In this document: in pieces, positions 17,012 to 26,737 of the stretch | Layout of the letters: the number at the start of each line of letters is the position of its first letter | Numbering within the stretch: position 1 is the stretch's first letter | Source of the DNA: Jannaschia pagri | Lineage (GTDB): Bacteria > Pseudomonadota > Alphaproteobacteria > Rhodobacterales > Rhodobacteraceae | DNA: 64,000 nucleotides | Assembly (NCBI RefSeq): GCF_019655435.1 | Contig: NZ_BPFH01000005.1 | Coordinates: forward strand, 124,001-188,000 | Direction of reading: 5' to 3' | The notes under the pieces: generated by a model | Seen by the model: only the letters and a program-made list of their open reading frames with translations | Databases searched by the model: none | What the model was told of the DNA's origin: nothing | Translations under genes and position numbers: made by a program

Positions 17012-19114
17012 TTAGCTCGCGGCCTTCAGGTCGGCACGGCGACGGTGAAGGACCGGCTCGGTGTAGCCGGAGGGCTGGGCGGCCCCGTCGAAGATCAGTT
17101 CGGAGGCCGCCTGAAAGGCAATGCCGTCAAACCCAGGCGCCATAGGCCGATATCCGGGATCGCCCGCGTTTTGCGCATCGACCTTAGCCGCCATTTTCTC
17201 CAACGCGGCCCGCACCTGATCAGGTGTGATCACACCATGATGGAGCCAGTTCGCCAAAGCCTGAGAGGAGATACGGCAGGTCGCGCGATCCTCCATCAAG
17301 CCAACATCGTTGATGTCCGGGACCTTGGAACATCCAACCCCCGCATCGACCCAGCGAACGACGTAGCCCAAGATGCCCTGGGCGTTGTTCTCAATTTCCG
17401 CCGCGACGTCCGCATCGGACAGGTTCCGGCCTTCCATCACGGGGATGGAGAGCAGGTCCTCCAGACTGCCGCGCGGCCCGCCCTCTGCCAGGGCCGCCTG
17501 CCGGGCCAGCACATCCACCTTGTGATAGTGCATGGCGTGCAGGGTCGCCGCCGTTGGCGATGGCACCCAGGCGCAAGTCGCACCAGCAAGGGGATGGGCG
17601 ATCTTCTGCTCGATCATATCGGCCATCTGGTCGGGCATGGCCCACATACCCTTGCCGATCTGTGCCCGTCCCCGAAGACCACAGGCCAGGCCGATATCGA
17701 CGTTCCGGTCTTCGTAGGCAGAAATCCACGGGGTCGCCTTCATCGCCCCTTTGGGCAGCATCGGACCCGCTTCCATGCTGGTGTGGATCTCATCGCCGGT
17801 CCGGTCCAGGAACCCTGTGTTGATGAAGGCCACACGGGATTTCGCGGCGCGGATACACTCTTTCAGGTTGGCAGAGGTGCGGCGCTCTTCGTCCATGATG
17901 CCGATTTTGACGGTGTATTTTTCGAGGCCGAGCATTGCCTCGACACGGCCGAAGATCTCATTGGCAAAAGCGACCTCGTCCGGCCCGTGCATCTTGGGCT
18001 TCACGATATAGACGCTGTCGGTGATGGAATTGCCGCCCGTCCGCGCAAGGTCGTGCATGGCGATCATCGTGGTGATGGCCGCGTCCATCAATCCTTCGGG
18101 GATCTCGCTCCCGTCCGGCAGCAGAATCGCCGGATTTGTCATCAAGTGCCCCACGTTGCGGATCAACATGAGCGCACGACCTTTGAGCCGCAGCGTCTCG
18201 CCCGTCGGGGTCACGTAATTGCGGTCCTCGTTCAGCTTTCGCGTGAAGGTCTTGCCGTCCTTTGTGACCTCTTCCGCCAGGTCGCCGCGCATCAGACCCA
18301 GCCAATTCGCGTAGGCGCCGATTTTGTCTTCCGCGTCGACACAGGCCACCGAGTCCTCGCAGTCCATAATCGCGGACAGCGCAGATTCAAGATAGATGGC
18401 ATCGATACCGGCCGGGTCGGAGGCGCCGATGCGGCCCTTTGGATCAACATGAACTTCGATATTCAAGCCATTGTTTTGGTATAGGAATATAGATCCATCC
18501 CGACGCGTTCCGCGAAGCTGCGCCGGATCCGCCAGAGGCGCATCGGCCACTGACGTCACCGCCGCCCATGTCGTCCCTGAGAGCGGAACGGCGTCATCCA
18601 GAAACGCCTTGGCCTGGGCGATCACGCGTGCGCCACGGGCCGCATCGTATCCGCCACCGGACGGCAAATCGCCAATCGCATCCGTCCCATAGAGCGCATC
18701 ATACAGGTTGCCCCAGCGGGCATTCGCCGCGTTCAAGGCATAGCGGGCATTGGTAATCGGCACGACCAGTTGCGGGCCGGGCGTGCGCGCGATTTCCGGA
18801 TCGGTCCCTTCGGTCTCAATCTCAAAGTCCGGCCCCTCGGGCACGAGGTATCCGATCTCACTCAGAAAGGCCCGGTAGGCTGCACCGTCGTGGGGCCGAC
18901 CGCGGTTGTCCCGGTGCCACGCGTCAATTTTGGCCTGCATGTCCGCACGGATGGCCAGCAGCTCCGCATTGCGCGGCGCCAGATCCGTCACCAGCCGCGC
19001 AAACCCCGACCAGAAGTCGTCCCGCGACACACCCGTTCCGGGCAGCGCTTGCTCCTCCACAAACTGGGCCAACGGGGCCGCAACGGCCAAACCATATTTG
19101 TCGACGCGTTCCAT
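17012..19114 (-). CDS. glcB: Malate synthase G
   Basis: A 700-residue cytosolic enzyme that condenses glyoxylate with acetyl-CoA to malate. The length of about 700 and sequence such as [21 protein letters not shown] and [21 protein letters not shown] identify the G isoform rather than the roughly 530-residue A form. I chose the ATG at 19114 (MERVDKYGL) because GGGAGG lies 5-6 nt upstream; the longer frame to 19174 lacks a site. It is followed by glcG. It would consume glyoxylate arising from glycolate, relevant if the catabolic island at 34-53 kb releases glycolate or glyoxylate. Confidence 0.94.
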   Translation of the reverse strand: MERVDKYGLAVAAPLAQFVEEQALPGTGVSRDDFWSGFARLVTDLAPRNAELLAIRADMQAKIDAWHRDNRGRPHDGAAYRAFLSEIGYLVPEGPDFEIETEGTDPEIARTPGPQLVVPITNARYALNAANARWGNLYDALYGTDAIGDLPSGGGYDAARGARVIAQAKAFLDDAVPLSGTTWAAVTSVADAPLADPAQLRGTRRDGSIFLYQNNGLNIEVHVDPKGRIGASDPAGIDAIYLESALSAIMDCEDSVACVDAEDKIGAYANWLGLMRGDLAEEVTKDGKTFTRKLNEDRNYVTPTGETLRLKGRALMLIRNVGHLMTNPAILLPDGSEIPEGLMDAAITTMIAMHDLARTGGNSITDSVYIVKPKMHGPDEVAFANEIFGRVEAMLGLEKYTVKIGIMDEERRTSANLKECIRAAKSRVAFINTGFLDRTGDEIHTSMEAGPMLPKGAMKATPWISAYEDRNVDIGLACGLRGRAQIGKGMWAMPDQMADMIEQKIAHPLAGATCAWVPSPTAATLHAMHYHKVDVLARQAALAEGGPRGSLEDLLSIPVMEGRNLSDADVAAEIENNAQGILGYVVRWVDAGVGCSKVPDINDVGLMEDRATCRISSQALANWLHHGVITPDQVRAALEKMAAKVDAQNAGDPGYRPMAPGFDGIAFQAASELIFDGAAQPSGYTEPVLHRRRADLKAAS

Positions 19115-19183
19115 GAGGACCTCCCTGCACTCTGGTTCCAGTTGCCGATTAGCGACAAAATTTCCTATCGGCAACAGGATTGG

Positions 19184-19342
19184 TTAGGTTTTCTTACCAG
19201 ATCGCGCAGAACGGCACTTATCCGAGCAGTATTTGACCTCATCCCAGACCGACGCCCACTTTTTGCGCCAGGTAAACGGGCGTCCGCAGGTGGCGCAGTC
19301 CTTGGTGGGCAGATCGCCTTTACGTCTCATCTTTCCGGCCAT
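19184..19342 (-). CDS. DUF2256 small zinc-finger-like protein
   Basis: A 52-residue protein that I translated by hand. It contains two CxxC-type pairs (CATCGRPF and YCSDKCRSA) that could hold one zinc ion, and the conserved core FTWRKKWASVWDEVKYCS that marks DUF2256. Such proteins are common in proteobacteria and often lie next to cryptochrome/photolyase-type genes, but here the neighbours are malate synthase G (70 bp away, same strand) and pepN (divergent). Start ATG 19342 or, four codons later, 19330. No strong ribosome site is visible. Function unknown. Confidence 0.8.
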   Translation of the reverse strand: MAGKMRRKGDLPTKDCATCGRPFTWRKKWASVWDEVKYCSDKCRSARSGKKT

Positions 19343-19459
19343 GGCACAGACATAGGCAGCCGACCGGCCCCGACCACGAAAAGTGCCATCGGGCGAAAAC
19401 GCACTGGCCCCGCCCCGTCACGGCGCCTAGCTTGCCCTCTGCCAAGGCAGGAGACACCC

Positions 19460-22024
19460 ATGCGCGACGCCGCCCCCGATCAATCGCAAACCGTTATTCA
19501 CCTGGCCGATTACGCCCCGGTTCCGGTGACGGTGACCCATGTGGACCTGCACCTGAGGCTTGATCCCCTTGCGACCGAAGTCTCGGCGCGGTTGACTTGC
19601 CGTCGGCAGGGGCCGGGGGTCATGGTCCTCAACGGCGAGGGCTTGGATATGGTGTCCTTGGCAATCGACGGCGTGCCATTGGAGGCGTCGCGCTACATGC
19701 TGACGGACACGACACTTACCCTGCATGACGTGCCTGACGCGTTTCTGTTAGAGACCGTGGCCCGCATCGCGCCCCAGGAAAACAAGGCGCTTGAGGGGCT
19801 GTATATGTCCAATGGCATGTATTGCACCCAGTGCGAGGCCGAAGGCTTTCGCAAGATCACTTGGATGCTGGACCGCCCGGACGTGATGGCCACCTACGAC
19901 GTGGAGATTGAGGCCGACCTGCCCGTCCTGCTGTCCAACGGCGATGAGGTGGCGCCCGGCAAATGGCACGACCCCTGGCCCAAGCCGACCTATCTTTTTG
20001 CCCTGGTGGCGGGAAACTTGGTGGCAACCACGGATCAGTTTACCACCTGCGAGGGGCGCGCGGTGACGCTCAACATCTGGGTGCGCCCGGGGGACGAGGG
20101 GCGTACGGCCTATGCGATGGACGCCCTGAAACGGTCCATGGCTTGGGACGAGACGGTCTATGGGCGGGCCTATGATCTGTCCGTCTTCAACATCGTGGCC
20201 GTGGACGATTTCAACATGGGTGCGATGGAAAACAAGGGGTTGAACATCTTCAACTCCAAATACGTCCTCGCATCGCCAGACACAGCGACCGACACGGATT
20301 TCGCCCTGATCGAGGGGATCGTCGCCCATGAGTACTTCCACAACTGGACCGGCAACCGCATCACCTGCCGCGACTGGTTTCAACTTTGCCTCAAAGAGGG
20401 TCTGACGGTTTTCCGGGATCAACAGTTCAGCGCGGATATGCGGTCGGCACCCGTGCAGCGGATCGGCGACGTGTTGCAACTGCGCGCGCGCCAGTTCCGC
20501 GAAGACGCAGGTCCCCTGGCCCACCCTGTGCGGCCCGAGAGCTTTGTCGAGATCAACAATTTCTACACGGCAACGGTCTATGAAAAAGGCGCGGAGGTGA
20601 TCGGCATGCTGCGCCGTCTCGTGGGGGACGCCGGGTATGCGGCTGGCTGCGCCCTCTATTTTGAACGGCATGATGGCCAGGCCTGCACGATCGAAGACTG
20701 GCTGGCCTGCTTCGAAGAGGCTACGGGCCGCGACCTGTCTCAGTTCAAGCTGTGGTATTCCCAGGCTGGCACGCCATTGGTCTCTGTGACGGAATCCTAT
20801 GGCGACGGTACCTATCGACTGACGCTTCGTCAGACGGTGCCAGACACGCCCGGCCAGACGGATAAGGCGCCGATGGTGATCCCCGTTGCGTGGGGCCTGT
20901 TGAACACTGCGGGGGACGAGGTTCGCCCGACCGAAGTGCTAGAGCTCACGGAAGCGGAGACGACGCTGACCTTCGATCTGGACGCGCGCCCGGTCTTGTC
21001 CGTTCTGCGTGGCTTTTCCGCGCCGGTGCGGCTGGAATATCAGCAAAGCGACACAGATCGTTTGACCTTGCTGGCCCATGACACCGACCCCTTCAACCGG
21101 TGGGAGGCGGGGCGCGCCCTCAGCAAAGATCGACTGTTGCGCCACATCACGGAGGACGCACCCTTTGACGCGGCCTGGCTCGATGCGCTGGCGGCCGTGG
21201 CGCTCAATGATGGGTTGGATCCGGCGTTCCGTGCCCTGGCTCTCGCCCTGCCCTCCGAGGATGATCTTGCGCAAAGCCTGCATGACGCCGGTGTCGTGCC
21301 AGATCCGACCGCCATTCACGCGGCCCGTAAGCGAGCGTTCGCGGCTGTGGCCGATCGATTGGCAACCGACCTCCCGCGTTTGATGGACGATATGGCCACA
21401 CCCGGCCCGTACACGCCGGAGGCATCGGACGCGGGCAAACGCGCCCTGCGGGCCGTCGTGCTGCGCCTTCTGACGACACAAGACGGCGGGGGCGCGGCGC
21501 GGGCGACCTATGACGGGGCCGATAACATGACCGACCGTATGGCGGCCTTTACCTGCCTTCTGGAAGCTGGGGACCCAAACGTCGCCGACCAGTTCGAGGC
21601 GCAATGGTCCGACGACCGTCTCGTGATGGACAAATGGTTCATGGCGCGCGTCGCCCATGCCGAGCCAACCCGCGCCGTCCAAATCGCCCGAGACCTCACG
21701 GCGCGCCCCGATTTCGACGCCAACAACCCGAACAGGGTTCGCTCCGTCCTGGGCGGGCTGACGGCAGGCAACCCGGCTGGTTTCCATAACCCAGACGGGT
21801 CTGGTTATGAGTTCTTGGCTGAATGGCTGTTAATCCTAGACAAATCGAACCCGCAAACGGCTGCGCGGCTCTCGACGGCGTTCGACGCCTGGCGCCGGTA
21901 TGACGCCGACAGGCAAGCGCTGATCTCGGCGGCGTTAACGCGTCTGCAAGGGCAACCGCTGAGCCGCGATCTATCTGAGATGGTTGGACGGATACTGGGA
22001 TCATCCAGTGCGACTGAGGCGTAA
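19460..22024 (+). CDS. pepN: Aminopeptidase N (M1 family)
   Basis: An 854-residue cytosolic zinc metallopeptidase that removes N-terminal residues from peptides. The substrate motif GAMEN is at residues 254-258. The zinc site HEYFH is at 290-294, with the third ligand Glu313 in CLKEGL. Length and domain order (beta saddle, catalytic, Ig-like, helical C-terminal) match E. coli-type PepN. The start is the ATG at 19460 with GGAG 8 nt upstream; the frame is open for another 690 nt upstream without coding support. An SDR gene follows 12 nt after the stop. Confidence 0.94.
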   Translation: MRDAAPDQSQTVIHLADYAPVPVTVTHVDLHLRLDPLATEVSARLTCRRQGPGVMVLNGEGLDMVSLAIDGVPLEASRYMLTDTTLTLHDVPDAFLLETVARIAPQENKALEGLYMSNGMYCTQCEAEGFRKITWMLDRPDVMATYDVEIEADLPVLLSNGDEVAPGKWHDPWPKPTYLFALVAGNLVATTDQFTTCEGRAVTLNIWVRPGDEGRTAYAMDALKRSMAWDETVYGRAYDLSVFNIVAVDDFNMGAMENKGLNIFNSKYVLASPDTATDTDFALIEGIVAHEYFHNWTGNRITCRDWFQLCLKEGLTVFRDQQFSADMRSAPVQRIGDVLQLRARQFREDAGPLAHPVRPESFVEINNFYTATVYEKGAEVIGMLRRLVGDAGYAAGCALYFERHDGQACTIEDWLACFEEATGRDLSQFKLWYSQAGTPLVSVTESYGDGTYRLTLRQTVPDTPGQTDKAPMVIPVAWGLLNTAGDEVRPTEVLELTEAETTLTFDLDARPVLSVLRGFSAPVRLEYQQSDTDRLTLLAHDTDPFNRWEAGRALSKDRLLRHITEDAPFDAAWLDALAAVALNDGLDPAFRALALALPSEDDLAQSLHDAGVVPDPTAIHAARKRAFAAVADRLATDLPRLMDDMATPGPYTPEASDAGKRALRAVVLRLLTTQDGGGAARATYDGADNMTDRMAAFTCLLEAGDPNVADQFEAQWSDDRLVMDKWFMARVAHAEPTRAVQIARDLTARPDFDANNPNRVRSVLGGLTAGNPAGFHNPDGSGYEFLAEWLLILDKSNPQTAARLSTAFDAWRRYDADRQALISAALTRLQGQPLSRDLSEMVGRILGSSSATEA

Positions 22025-22036
22025 GGATCTTTGGAT

Positions 22037-22768
22037 ATGGCACGCAAAACGCTCTTGGTGACAGGCGCCTCCTCCGGGATCGGGGCGGCAACCGCGGTCA
22101 TGGCGGCGGAGGATCACGACCTCGCCCTCCACTACAACAGCAACGCGGCCGGGGCCGATGAGACGGCAGCGGCGGCGCGCGCGAAAGGGGCGCGCGTGAC
22201 AATTCACCGCGCGGACCTGAGCGACCCGAGCAGCGTCCCGGCGCTCTTTGCGTCGATCGACCAAGAACATGGGCACTTGGATAAGCTGGTGAACAACGCG
22301 GGCGTGGTGGATCAGGCCCAACCGGTGACCGCGTTTACGCCGGCCCGTGTGATGCGCATGGTCTCGATCAACCTCTCGTCCCCGATCCTGGTGGCCGGAG
22401 AAGCCGCCCGGCGCATGTCTAGCGGTGGCGCGATCGTCAATGTGTCCTCGGCCGCGGCGCGGTTTGGCAGCCCCGGCCAGTATGCGGACTACGCGGCAAC
22501 CAAAGGCGGGTTGGAGGTCTTCTCCAAGGGACTGGCCCAAGAGCTTGCCCCCCAGGGGATCCGCGTGACGGCCATCCGGCCCGGTATCATCGCCACACCC
22601 ATCCATGGCAAAGGCGGCGATGCGGAGCGGGTGGACCGCCTCGCCCCCAGCATCCCCATGCGCCGCGCGGGCAGCGCCGAGGAGGTCGCGCGCGCCATCC
22701 TCTGGCTGTTGAGCGACCAGGCCAGCTATGTCACCGACACCGTCTTGGACGTCTCCGGCGGGCGGTAG
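22037..22768 (+). CDS. SDR-family oxidoreductase
   Basis: A 243-residue NAD(P)-dependent short-chain dehydrogenase. The cofactor motif GASSGIG is at residues 10-16, NNAG near residue 88, and the catalytic Tyr-Lys in YADYAATKGG. The C-terminus (SDQASYVTDTVLDVSGGR) is normal. The sequence around LHYNSNAAGADETAAA suggests NADP preference and resembles glucose-1-dehydrogenase or FabG-like members. Substrate unknown. The ATG at 22037 has AAGGA about 10 nt upstream and starts 12 nt after pepN, probably on the same transcript. Confidence 0.85.
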   Translation: MARKTLLVTGASSGIGAATAVMAAEDHDLALHYNSNAAGADETAAAARAKGARVTIHRADLSDPSSVPALFASIDQEHGHLDKLVNNAGVVDQAQPVTAFTPARVMRMVSINLSSPILVAGEAARRMSSGGAIVNVSSAAARFGSPGQYADYAATKGGLEVFSKGLAQELAPQGIRVTAIRPGIIATPIHGKGGDAERVDRLAPSIPMRRAGSAEEVARAILWLLSDQASYVTDTVLDVSGGR

Positions 22769-22901
22769 ATCGCCGCCACCGGCTCCATCGGATGACAGCT
22801 GTGTGGACTTTCGAGTAGAAGTTCAGGAACGACGGCCATAAACGCGCGTTATGCACCGGGGCGTCATGCCCCTGTGATGTGACCATGTTGGGAGGGCAGC
22901 T

Positions 22902-23783
22902 ATGCGTGATCGCCTCGACCCTATGATTGCCGAACGGGCCCCTTGGCTGTTCCAGCAAACGTTGACCGCCAAAACAGCATGGCTGGTGCTTGGAAGACTG
23001 CTGGCCTACGAGCGCTCGGTCGAGATCGGGACGACCTATCTTGATCGCGAGGTCTCCGAGATCATGGCGGATCTCGCCTACCGGATCGCACGGCAGGTCA
23101 CGTTCGACGGTTTGGAGAATGTGCCAACCGACGGCCCCGCCCTGATCGTTGCGAACCATCCGACTGGAATCGCCGATGGGATCATCCTGCACGATGTGTT
23201 GCGGCAACGACGGTCAGACGCCTTCTACTACGCGAACTCCGACATCCTGCGTGTTTTGCCCCAGTTCGAAGACATGATCGTCCCCGTCGAATGGCGTCCG
23301 GAAAAGCGCACCGTTACAAAAACGCGCGAGACGATGAAGCTCACCCGCGAGGCACTGGAGGCGGGGCGCCTTGGCGTTATCTTTCCGTCAGGTCGCCTGG
23401 CCAAACGCCGCGGTCTGAGACTCTATGAGCGGCCATGGATGGCCAGCGCCGCCATGATCGCACGCAAGTTTAAGCTGCCGGTGATTCCCGTACACGTCCG
23501 GGCCCGCAACTCCGCGATGTTCTATGCTTTCGATGCTCTCCATCCGACGTTGCGCGACATTACCTTGTTCCATGAGACGCTGAACAAGGACGTACAGCCG
23601 TTCCACATCACTGTCGGGCGACCGCTGGACGGTGCGGCCCTGCCGAAGGATGCCAACGATGGGATCGAAAAACTCAGGGACGCGACACTGCGACTCGCCA
23701 ATCGTCGCGATGGTGAAATCAGCTTGACCCAGACACGCCCAGGACGCCGTTGGTTGCCCCGGCCCGCTGGTGCGCCGTCGTAA
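22902..23783 (+). CDS. 1-acylglycerol-3-phosphate acyltransferase-like (PlsC family)
   Basis: A 293-residue membrane-associated lysophospholipid acyltransferase. The catalytic motif is NHPTGIAD, with His86 and Asp92 spaced HX5D as in many PlsC-like proteins. The second motif region is VIFPSGRLAKRRGLRL, and a later VIPVHVRARNS strand is typical. It would transfer an acyl group to a lyso-lipid in the inner membrane; the exact lipid, phosphatidic acid or an ornithine-lipid type, is not clear. The start ATG 22902 is preceded by GGGAGG. A strong terminator follows at 23809. Confidence 0.82.
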   Translation: MRDRLDPMIAERAPWLFQQTLTAKTAWLVLGRLLAYERSVEIGTTYLDREVSEIMADLAYRIARQVTFDGLENVPTDGPALIVANHPTGIADGIILHDVLRQRRSDAFYYANSDILRVLPQFEDMIVPVEWRPEKRTVTKTRETMKLTREALEAGRLGVIFPSGRLAKRRGLRLYERPWMASAAMIARKFKLPVIPVHVRARNSAMFYAFDALHPTLRDITLFHETLNKDVQPFHITVGRPLDGAALPKDANDGIEKLRDATLRLANRRDGEISLTQTRPGRRWLPRPAGAPS

Positions 23784-23808
23784 GAGCTTCATACGATGCG
23801 GAAAAATG

Positions 23809-23842
23809 AAAAGGCTGCCATCAAGATTGATGGCAGCCTTTT
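23809..23842. terminator. Bidirectional intrinsic terminator
   Basis: A perfect stem of at least 14 bp (23809-23822 with 23829-23842, loop about 6 nt) runs into TTTTTT on the plus strand and TTTT plus a T-rich tract on the minus strand. It ends the acyltransferase transcript on the plus strand and the tRNA-Leu transcript, whose 3' end is at 23857, on the minus strand. Confidence 0.88.
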
Positions 23843-23856
23843 TTCCGCCGGTCGGA

Positions 23857-23943
23857 TGGTGCGGTCGAGAAGACTCGAACTTCCACGGGTGTTACCCCAC
23901 AGCGACCTCAACGCTGCGCGTCTACCAATTCCGCCACGACCGC
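23857..23943 (-). tRNA. tRNA-Leu(GAG)
   Basis: An 87-nt minus-strand leucine tRNA. The acceptor stem GCGGTCG pairs with CGACCGC. The D arm contains AATTGGTAGAC, and the anticodon arm is CAGCG-TTGAGGT-CGCTG with anticodon GAG. A long variable arm (class II) and the T-loop TTCGAGT follow. The CCA end is encoded (TGGT on the plus strand at 23857-23860). It reads CUC and CUU codons. Confidence 0.95.
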
Positions 23944-24065
23944 ATCGCCGACGTGGGCGCTGACTAGCCAATGGTTTGCAGCAAGGCAAGGCACAAACGT
24001 CACGGTAGGTGACGTATCAAAGCCACTGTCGTCGGCGGCTTTTTAAGCCTATGAAAGCCAGACAA

Positions 24066-24083
24066 TTGACACAGTTTTGTCAA
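24066..24083 (+). promoter_or_regulatory. Inverted repeat upstream of first RTX gene
   Basis: TTGACA-N6-TGTCAA forms a perfect 6-bp-arm palindrome 76 nt before the RTX start. The left arm equals the consensus -35 box, but no good -10 box follows at the usual distance. It could be an operator. The surrounding 200 bp are AT-rich relative to the chromosome. Confidence 0.3.
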
Positions 24084-24159
24084 AATTTCTTGTCGCCCCG
24101 TTAAGGAACTGTTAACTTTTGGACGTTGGGAACTTTTTTTGTTCATGGGATGGAACAAC

Positions 24160-24801
24160 ATGACGAGTATTGTAGGAAGTGCGACGGACGACTCTGTTAA
24201 CGGAACCGGTGCCGACGAGATGATTCTGGGCCTCGGCGGCGAAGACACTCTCAAAGGCGGCAATGGCGATGACACCGTTTCCGGCGGCGCCGGAGATGAC
24301 AAAGTCAGCGGCAACCAAGGCAATGATGTCGTTAAAGGCGGCTTCGGCGACGACTTCATTAATGGGGGCGAAGGGAGCGATGTTCTGGTCGGCGGCCACG
24401 GGAATGACGAATTCATCTGGACGGCCAATCAGATCGAAGATGGCGCCACCGATGTGATCGTCGATTTTGCTGCGATTGATAAAGGCAAAGGCGTCGACAG
24501 CTTGAGCTTGCTCGACTTCGGCGGTGCGACTGTCCAAATCAATGCCATTGCCGTCGGTGACTACGAAGGCGGCGCCATGAATGGTGAGGACCTGCGCAAC
24601 AACGCGACGGACGACGTCATTCTGACGATCTCCAGCTACGACGAGCATGGCGGTATTATCGCCACGCAGGAGCTTGTCATGCTAGACGTTTGGCGCCGGG
24701 ACAGCATCGATGCGCTGGAGGCAGCCTTCGCCGAACTCGGCTTCGAAGGCGAGATCGGTGAGTACGTACCGGTCGAGTACGGCGTCGACCTCCTGGCATA
24801 A
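24160..24801 (+). CDS. Small RTX (hemolysin-type calcium-binding) protein, copy 1
   Basis: A 213-residue acidic protein. Residues about 25-90 hold RTX nonapeptides (GGNGDDTVS, GGAGDDKVS, GGFGDDFIN, GGEGSDVLV, GGHGNDEF) that bind calcium in a parallel beta roll. The C-terminal 120 residues form a separate domain seen also in copy 2 (MNGEDLRNN, then WRRDSIDALEAAFAELGFEGEIGEYV). RTX proteins are usually exported by type I secretion with an uncleaved C-terminal signal; no signal peptide is present, and no transporter genes are in the window. The start MTSIVG at 24160 mirrors copy 2 (MADILG); in-frame TTG 24139 and ATG 24145 are alternatives. Function unknown. Confidence 0.82.
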   Translation: MTSIVGSATDDSVNGTGADEMILGLGGEDTLKGGNGDDTVSGGAGDDKVSGNQGNDVVKGGFGDDFINGGEGSDVLVGGHGNDEFIWTANQIEDGATDVIVDFAAIDKGKGVDSLSLLDFGGATVQINAIAVGDYEGGAMNGEDLRNNATDDVILTISSYDEHGGIIATQELVMLDVWRRDSIDALEAAFAELGFEGEIGEYVPVEYGVDLLA

Positions 24802-25244
24802 GCCTTTACGAACAAACACGACGTGCGCGCCGAGGTTTTTTTGGTGCGTACGTCATTTCGGTGGTAGCCGCTTATGTCTCCAAATCGCGGCAACCATTAG
24901 CTTAGTCGCACCGCCGCCGCTTTGAACACTGTGTTTCATTATTCGCATTGATGTGTTCAATACGATCTATTTTTGCTCTCTGTTGAATGAGAGAAGCGCC
25001 TTTATTGACCTTGGGACCATTCAGTAAAGTCACGGTTCGCGCAAATAACCCCTATAAGGTGTTGATACCTAAAACAGTCTCGATCCACGCTGTTATTGTT
25101 TCCCATTCTGAGACAATGCGTTTCTACTGTCTTTCAATTTCCGCAATCACGCCTTTGTTTCGCCCAAAGTGTATTGATGGCGCTTACTGCGGCTGTTAAT
25201 TTTTATTCACGGGTGTGGGTTTTTTACAATGGGGATAAGTAAGA
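24802..25244. other. AT-rich spacer between the two RTX genes
   Basis: These 443 bp are clearly richer in A and T than any gene here and hold no ORF with a ribosome site or codon bias (a plus-strand frame at 24987-25199 has neither). A run of seven T residues near 24836-24843 may help end the first RTX transcript. A weak hairpin (25095-25102 with 25110-25117) is visible. The second RTX promoter presumably lies here; GGGGATAAG precedes its start. Confidence 0.5.
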
Positions 25245-25883
25245 ATGGCTGACATACTTGGAACAGACGGAACCGATATTGTTTTCGGGACGCGCCGGAG
25301 CGACGAAGTCGTGACATTGGGCGGTGACGACTTTGTTGCAACTGGGCGGGGCCAGGACTTCGTGTCGGGTGGCGAAGGCGAAGACATCCTTGCGAGTGGG
25401 AGGTCTGCCGACGTCGTCAAGGGCGGCTTCGGCGACGACATCATTAACGGCGGACGCGGCAGCGATGTGATGACCGGCGGGCATGGTGATGACGAATTCA
25501 TTTGGGCCGTTACTGATGTCACCAACGGCGCGACCGATGTGATCGTTGATTTCGCCTCCGTCGATAAGAACGGCAAAGGCGTGGACGGGATTTCGTTCCT
25601 GGGTGCCTTTGGCTTCAACATCCAAATCGACTCCATCGACGTAGGTGACTTCGGCGGAGAGGAGATGAATGGCGAGGACCTTCGGAACAACAGCACCGAT
25701 GACGTCGTGCTGACCGTGTCCTCTACGGACTTCTTCGGACGGGTTATCGCTACACAGGAGATTGTCCTCCTGGACGCCTGGCGCCGCGACAGCATCGATG
25801 CCCTGGAAGATATGTTTGCAGACCTCGGCTTTGACGGCGAGATCGGTGAATATGTTGAGGCACCGACGTACGACTTGGTGTGA
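25245..25883 (+). CDS. Small RTX (hemolysin-type calcium-binding) protein, copy 2
   Basis: A 212-residue paralogue of the upstream RTX protein. By eye more than half of aligned residues are identical, with blocks such as VVKGGFGDD, GATDVIVDFA, MNGEDLRNN, WRRDSIDALE and GEIGEYV unchanged. The N-terminal repeats have diverged more: fewer perfect GGxGxD nonapeptides remain, with GRGQD and GEGED instead. This suggests altered calcium binding. It has no signal peptide, so type I secretion is expected. Its start ATG at 25245 has GGGGATAAG about 7-12 nt upstream. A strong terminator follows 28 nt after the stop. Confidence 0.82.
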   Translation: MADILGTDGTDIVFGTRRSDEVVTLGGDDFVATGRGQDFVSGGEGEDILASGRSADVVKGGFGDDIINGGRGSDVMTGGHGDDEFIWAVTDVTNGATDVIVDFASVDKNGKGVDGISFLGAFGFNIQIDSIDVGDFGGEEMNGEDLRNNSTDDVVLTVSSTDFFGRVIATQEIVLLDAWRRDSIDALEDMFADLGFDGEIGEYVEAPTYDLV

Positions 25884-25911
25884 CCCGAGCAGAGCGTCCC
25901 TAACCACGGAT

Positions 25912-25936
25912 GCGCGCGCCTTCGGGCGCGCGTTTT
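25912..25936 (+). terminator. Intrinsic terminator after RTX copy 2
   Basis: An 8-bp all-GC stem plus one G-U pair (25912-25920 with 25925-25933), a TTCG tetraloop, and then TTTT. It is 28 nt after the RTX stop and upstream of lipB. Confidence 0.88.
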
Positions 25937-26006
25937 GCTTGAGGCGCGTGCTGGCACCAGGCGGTTCGTGTTTGACGTGGGACATGACCCATGGCACGGC
26001 GTTCCG

Positions 26007-26696
26007 ATGGAACGGGACGGCTCACTTTCAGATGCGACGACGCAACCGGACTGGATCACATCCGGGCCGCTTGTGGACTACAGAACGGCGCTCCGCGAGA
26101 TGGAGCATCGGGTTGAGAGCATTATTGAGGGCTCCGCCGCCGAGGCGATTTGGTTGTTGGAGCATCCTCCCCTCTACACGGCGGGCACATCGGCCAAGCT
26201 GGAGGACCTGAAGGACCCGGACCGGTTTCCCGTCCATCAGGCCCGTCGCGGGGGGCAATACACGTACCACGGGCCCGGCCAACGGGTGGCCTATTGCATG
26301 CTGGACCTCGGTCGACGGGGACGCGATGTGCGGGCCTTCGTTCAAACCCTGGAACATTGGGTCATCGATACCCTAGCAGAATTCGGCGTGACTGGCGAAA
26401 TTCGCGAGGGACGCGTGGGCGTTTGGGTTCCGCGTCCCGATAGGCCGCCCCTGCCCGATGGCACCCCACGCGAAGACAAAATCGCCGCTATCGGGATCCG
26501 CCTGCGCCGCTGGGTGAGCTTCCACGGAATCTCGATTAACCTAGAACCGGACCTGGAGCATTTTGACGGCATCGTCCCCTGCGGCATCTCTGGGCACGGC
26601 GTGACGTCCTTGGTGGACCTGGGGCTGCCGGTGAGCATGGATGATCTGGATGCGGCGCTGCGGCGGACGTCACCCTGGCACCAAACACCTGCGTGA
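26007..26696 (+). CDS. lipB: Lipoyl(octanoyl) transferase
   Basis: A 229-residue cytosolic enzyme that moves octanoate from acyl carrier protein to the E2 and H proteins, the first step of lipoate synthesis. The signature [13 protein letters not shown] is at residues 80-92. The catalytic pair is Lys158 (DKIAAIGIR) and Cys192 ([11 protein letters not shown]). Length is normal. I chose the ATG at 26007 because the family begins about 15 residues before the DY.TAL motif; the open frame upstream runs into the preceding terminator. lipA is not in the window. Confidence 0.92.
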   Translation: MERDGSLSDATTQPDWITSGPLVDYRTALREMEHRVESIIEGSAAEAIWLLEHPPLYTAGTSAKLEDLKDPDRFPVHQARRGGQYTYHGPGQRVAYCMLDLGRRGRDVRAFVQTLEHWVIDTLAEFGVTGEIREGRVGVWVPRPDRPPLPDGTPREDKIAAIGIRLRRWVSFHGISINLEPDLEHFDGIVPCGISGHGVTSLVDLGLPVSMDDLDAALRRTSPWHQTPA

Positions 26697-26737
26697 TCCC
26701 CTTGGCCGGGAACGCCCCGGTCCCTACGTCTAAAGTT

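Noticed and set aside
16928-18484. 518-codon plus-strand open frame
   Set aside because: Complement of malate synthase G.
23857-23943. tRNA-Leu as an integration site for a genomic island
   Set aside because: No integrase gene and no repeat of the tRNA 3' end were found on either side within the window, although the AT-rich RTX region is adjacent.
24987-25199. 70-codon frame in the RTX spacer
   Set aside because: AT-rich, no ribosome site, no coding bias; the composition matches non-coding DNA.
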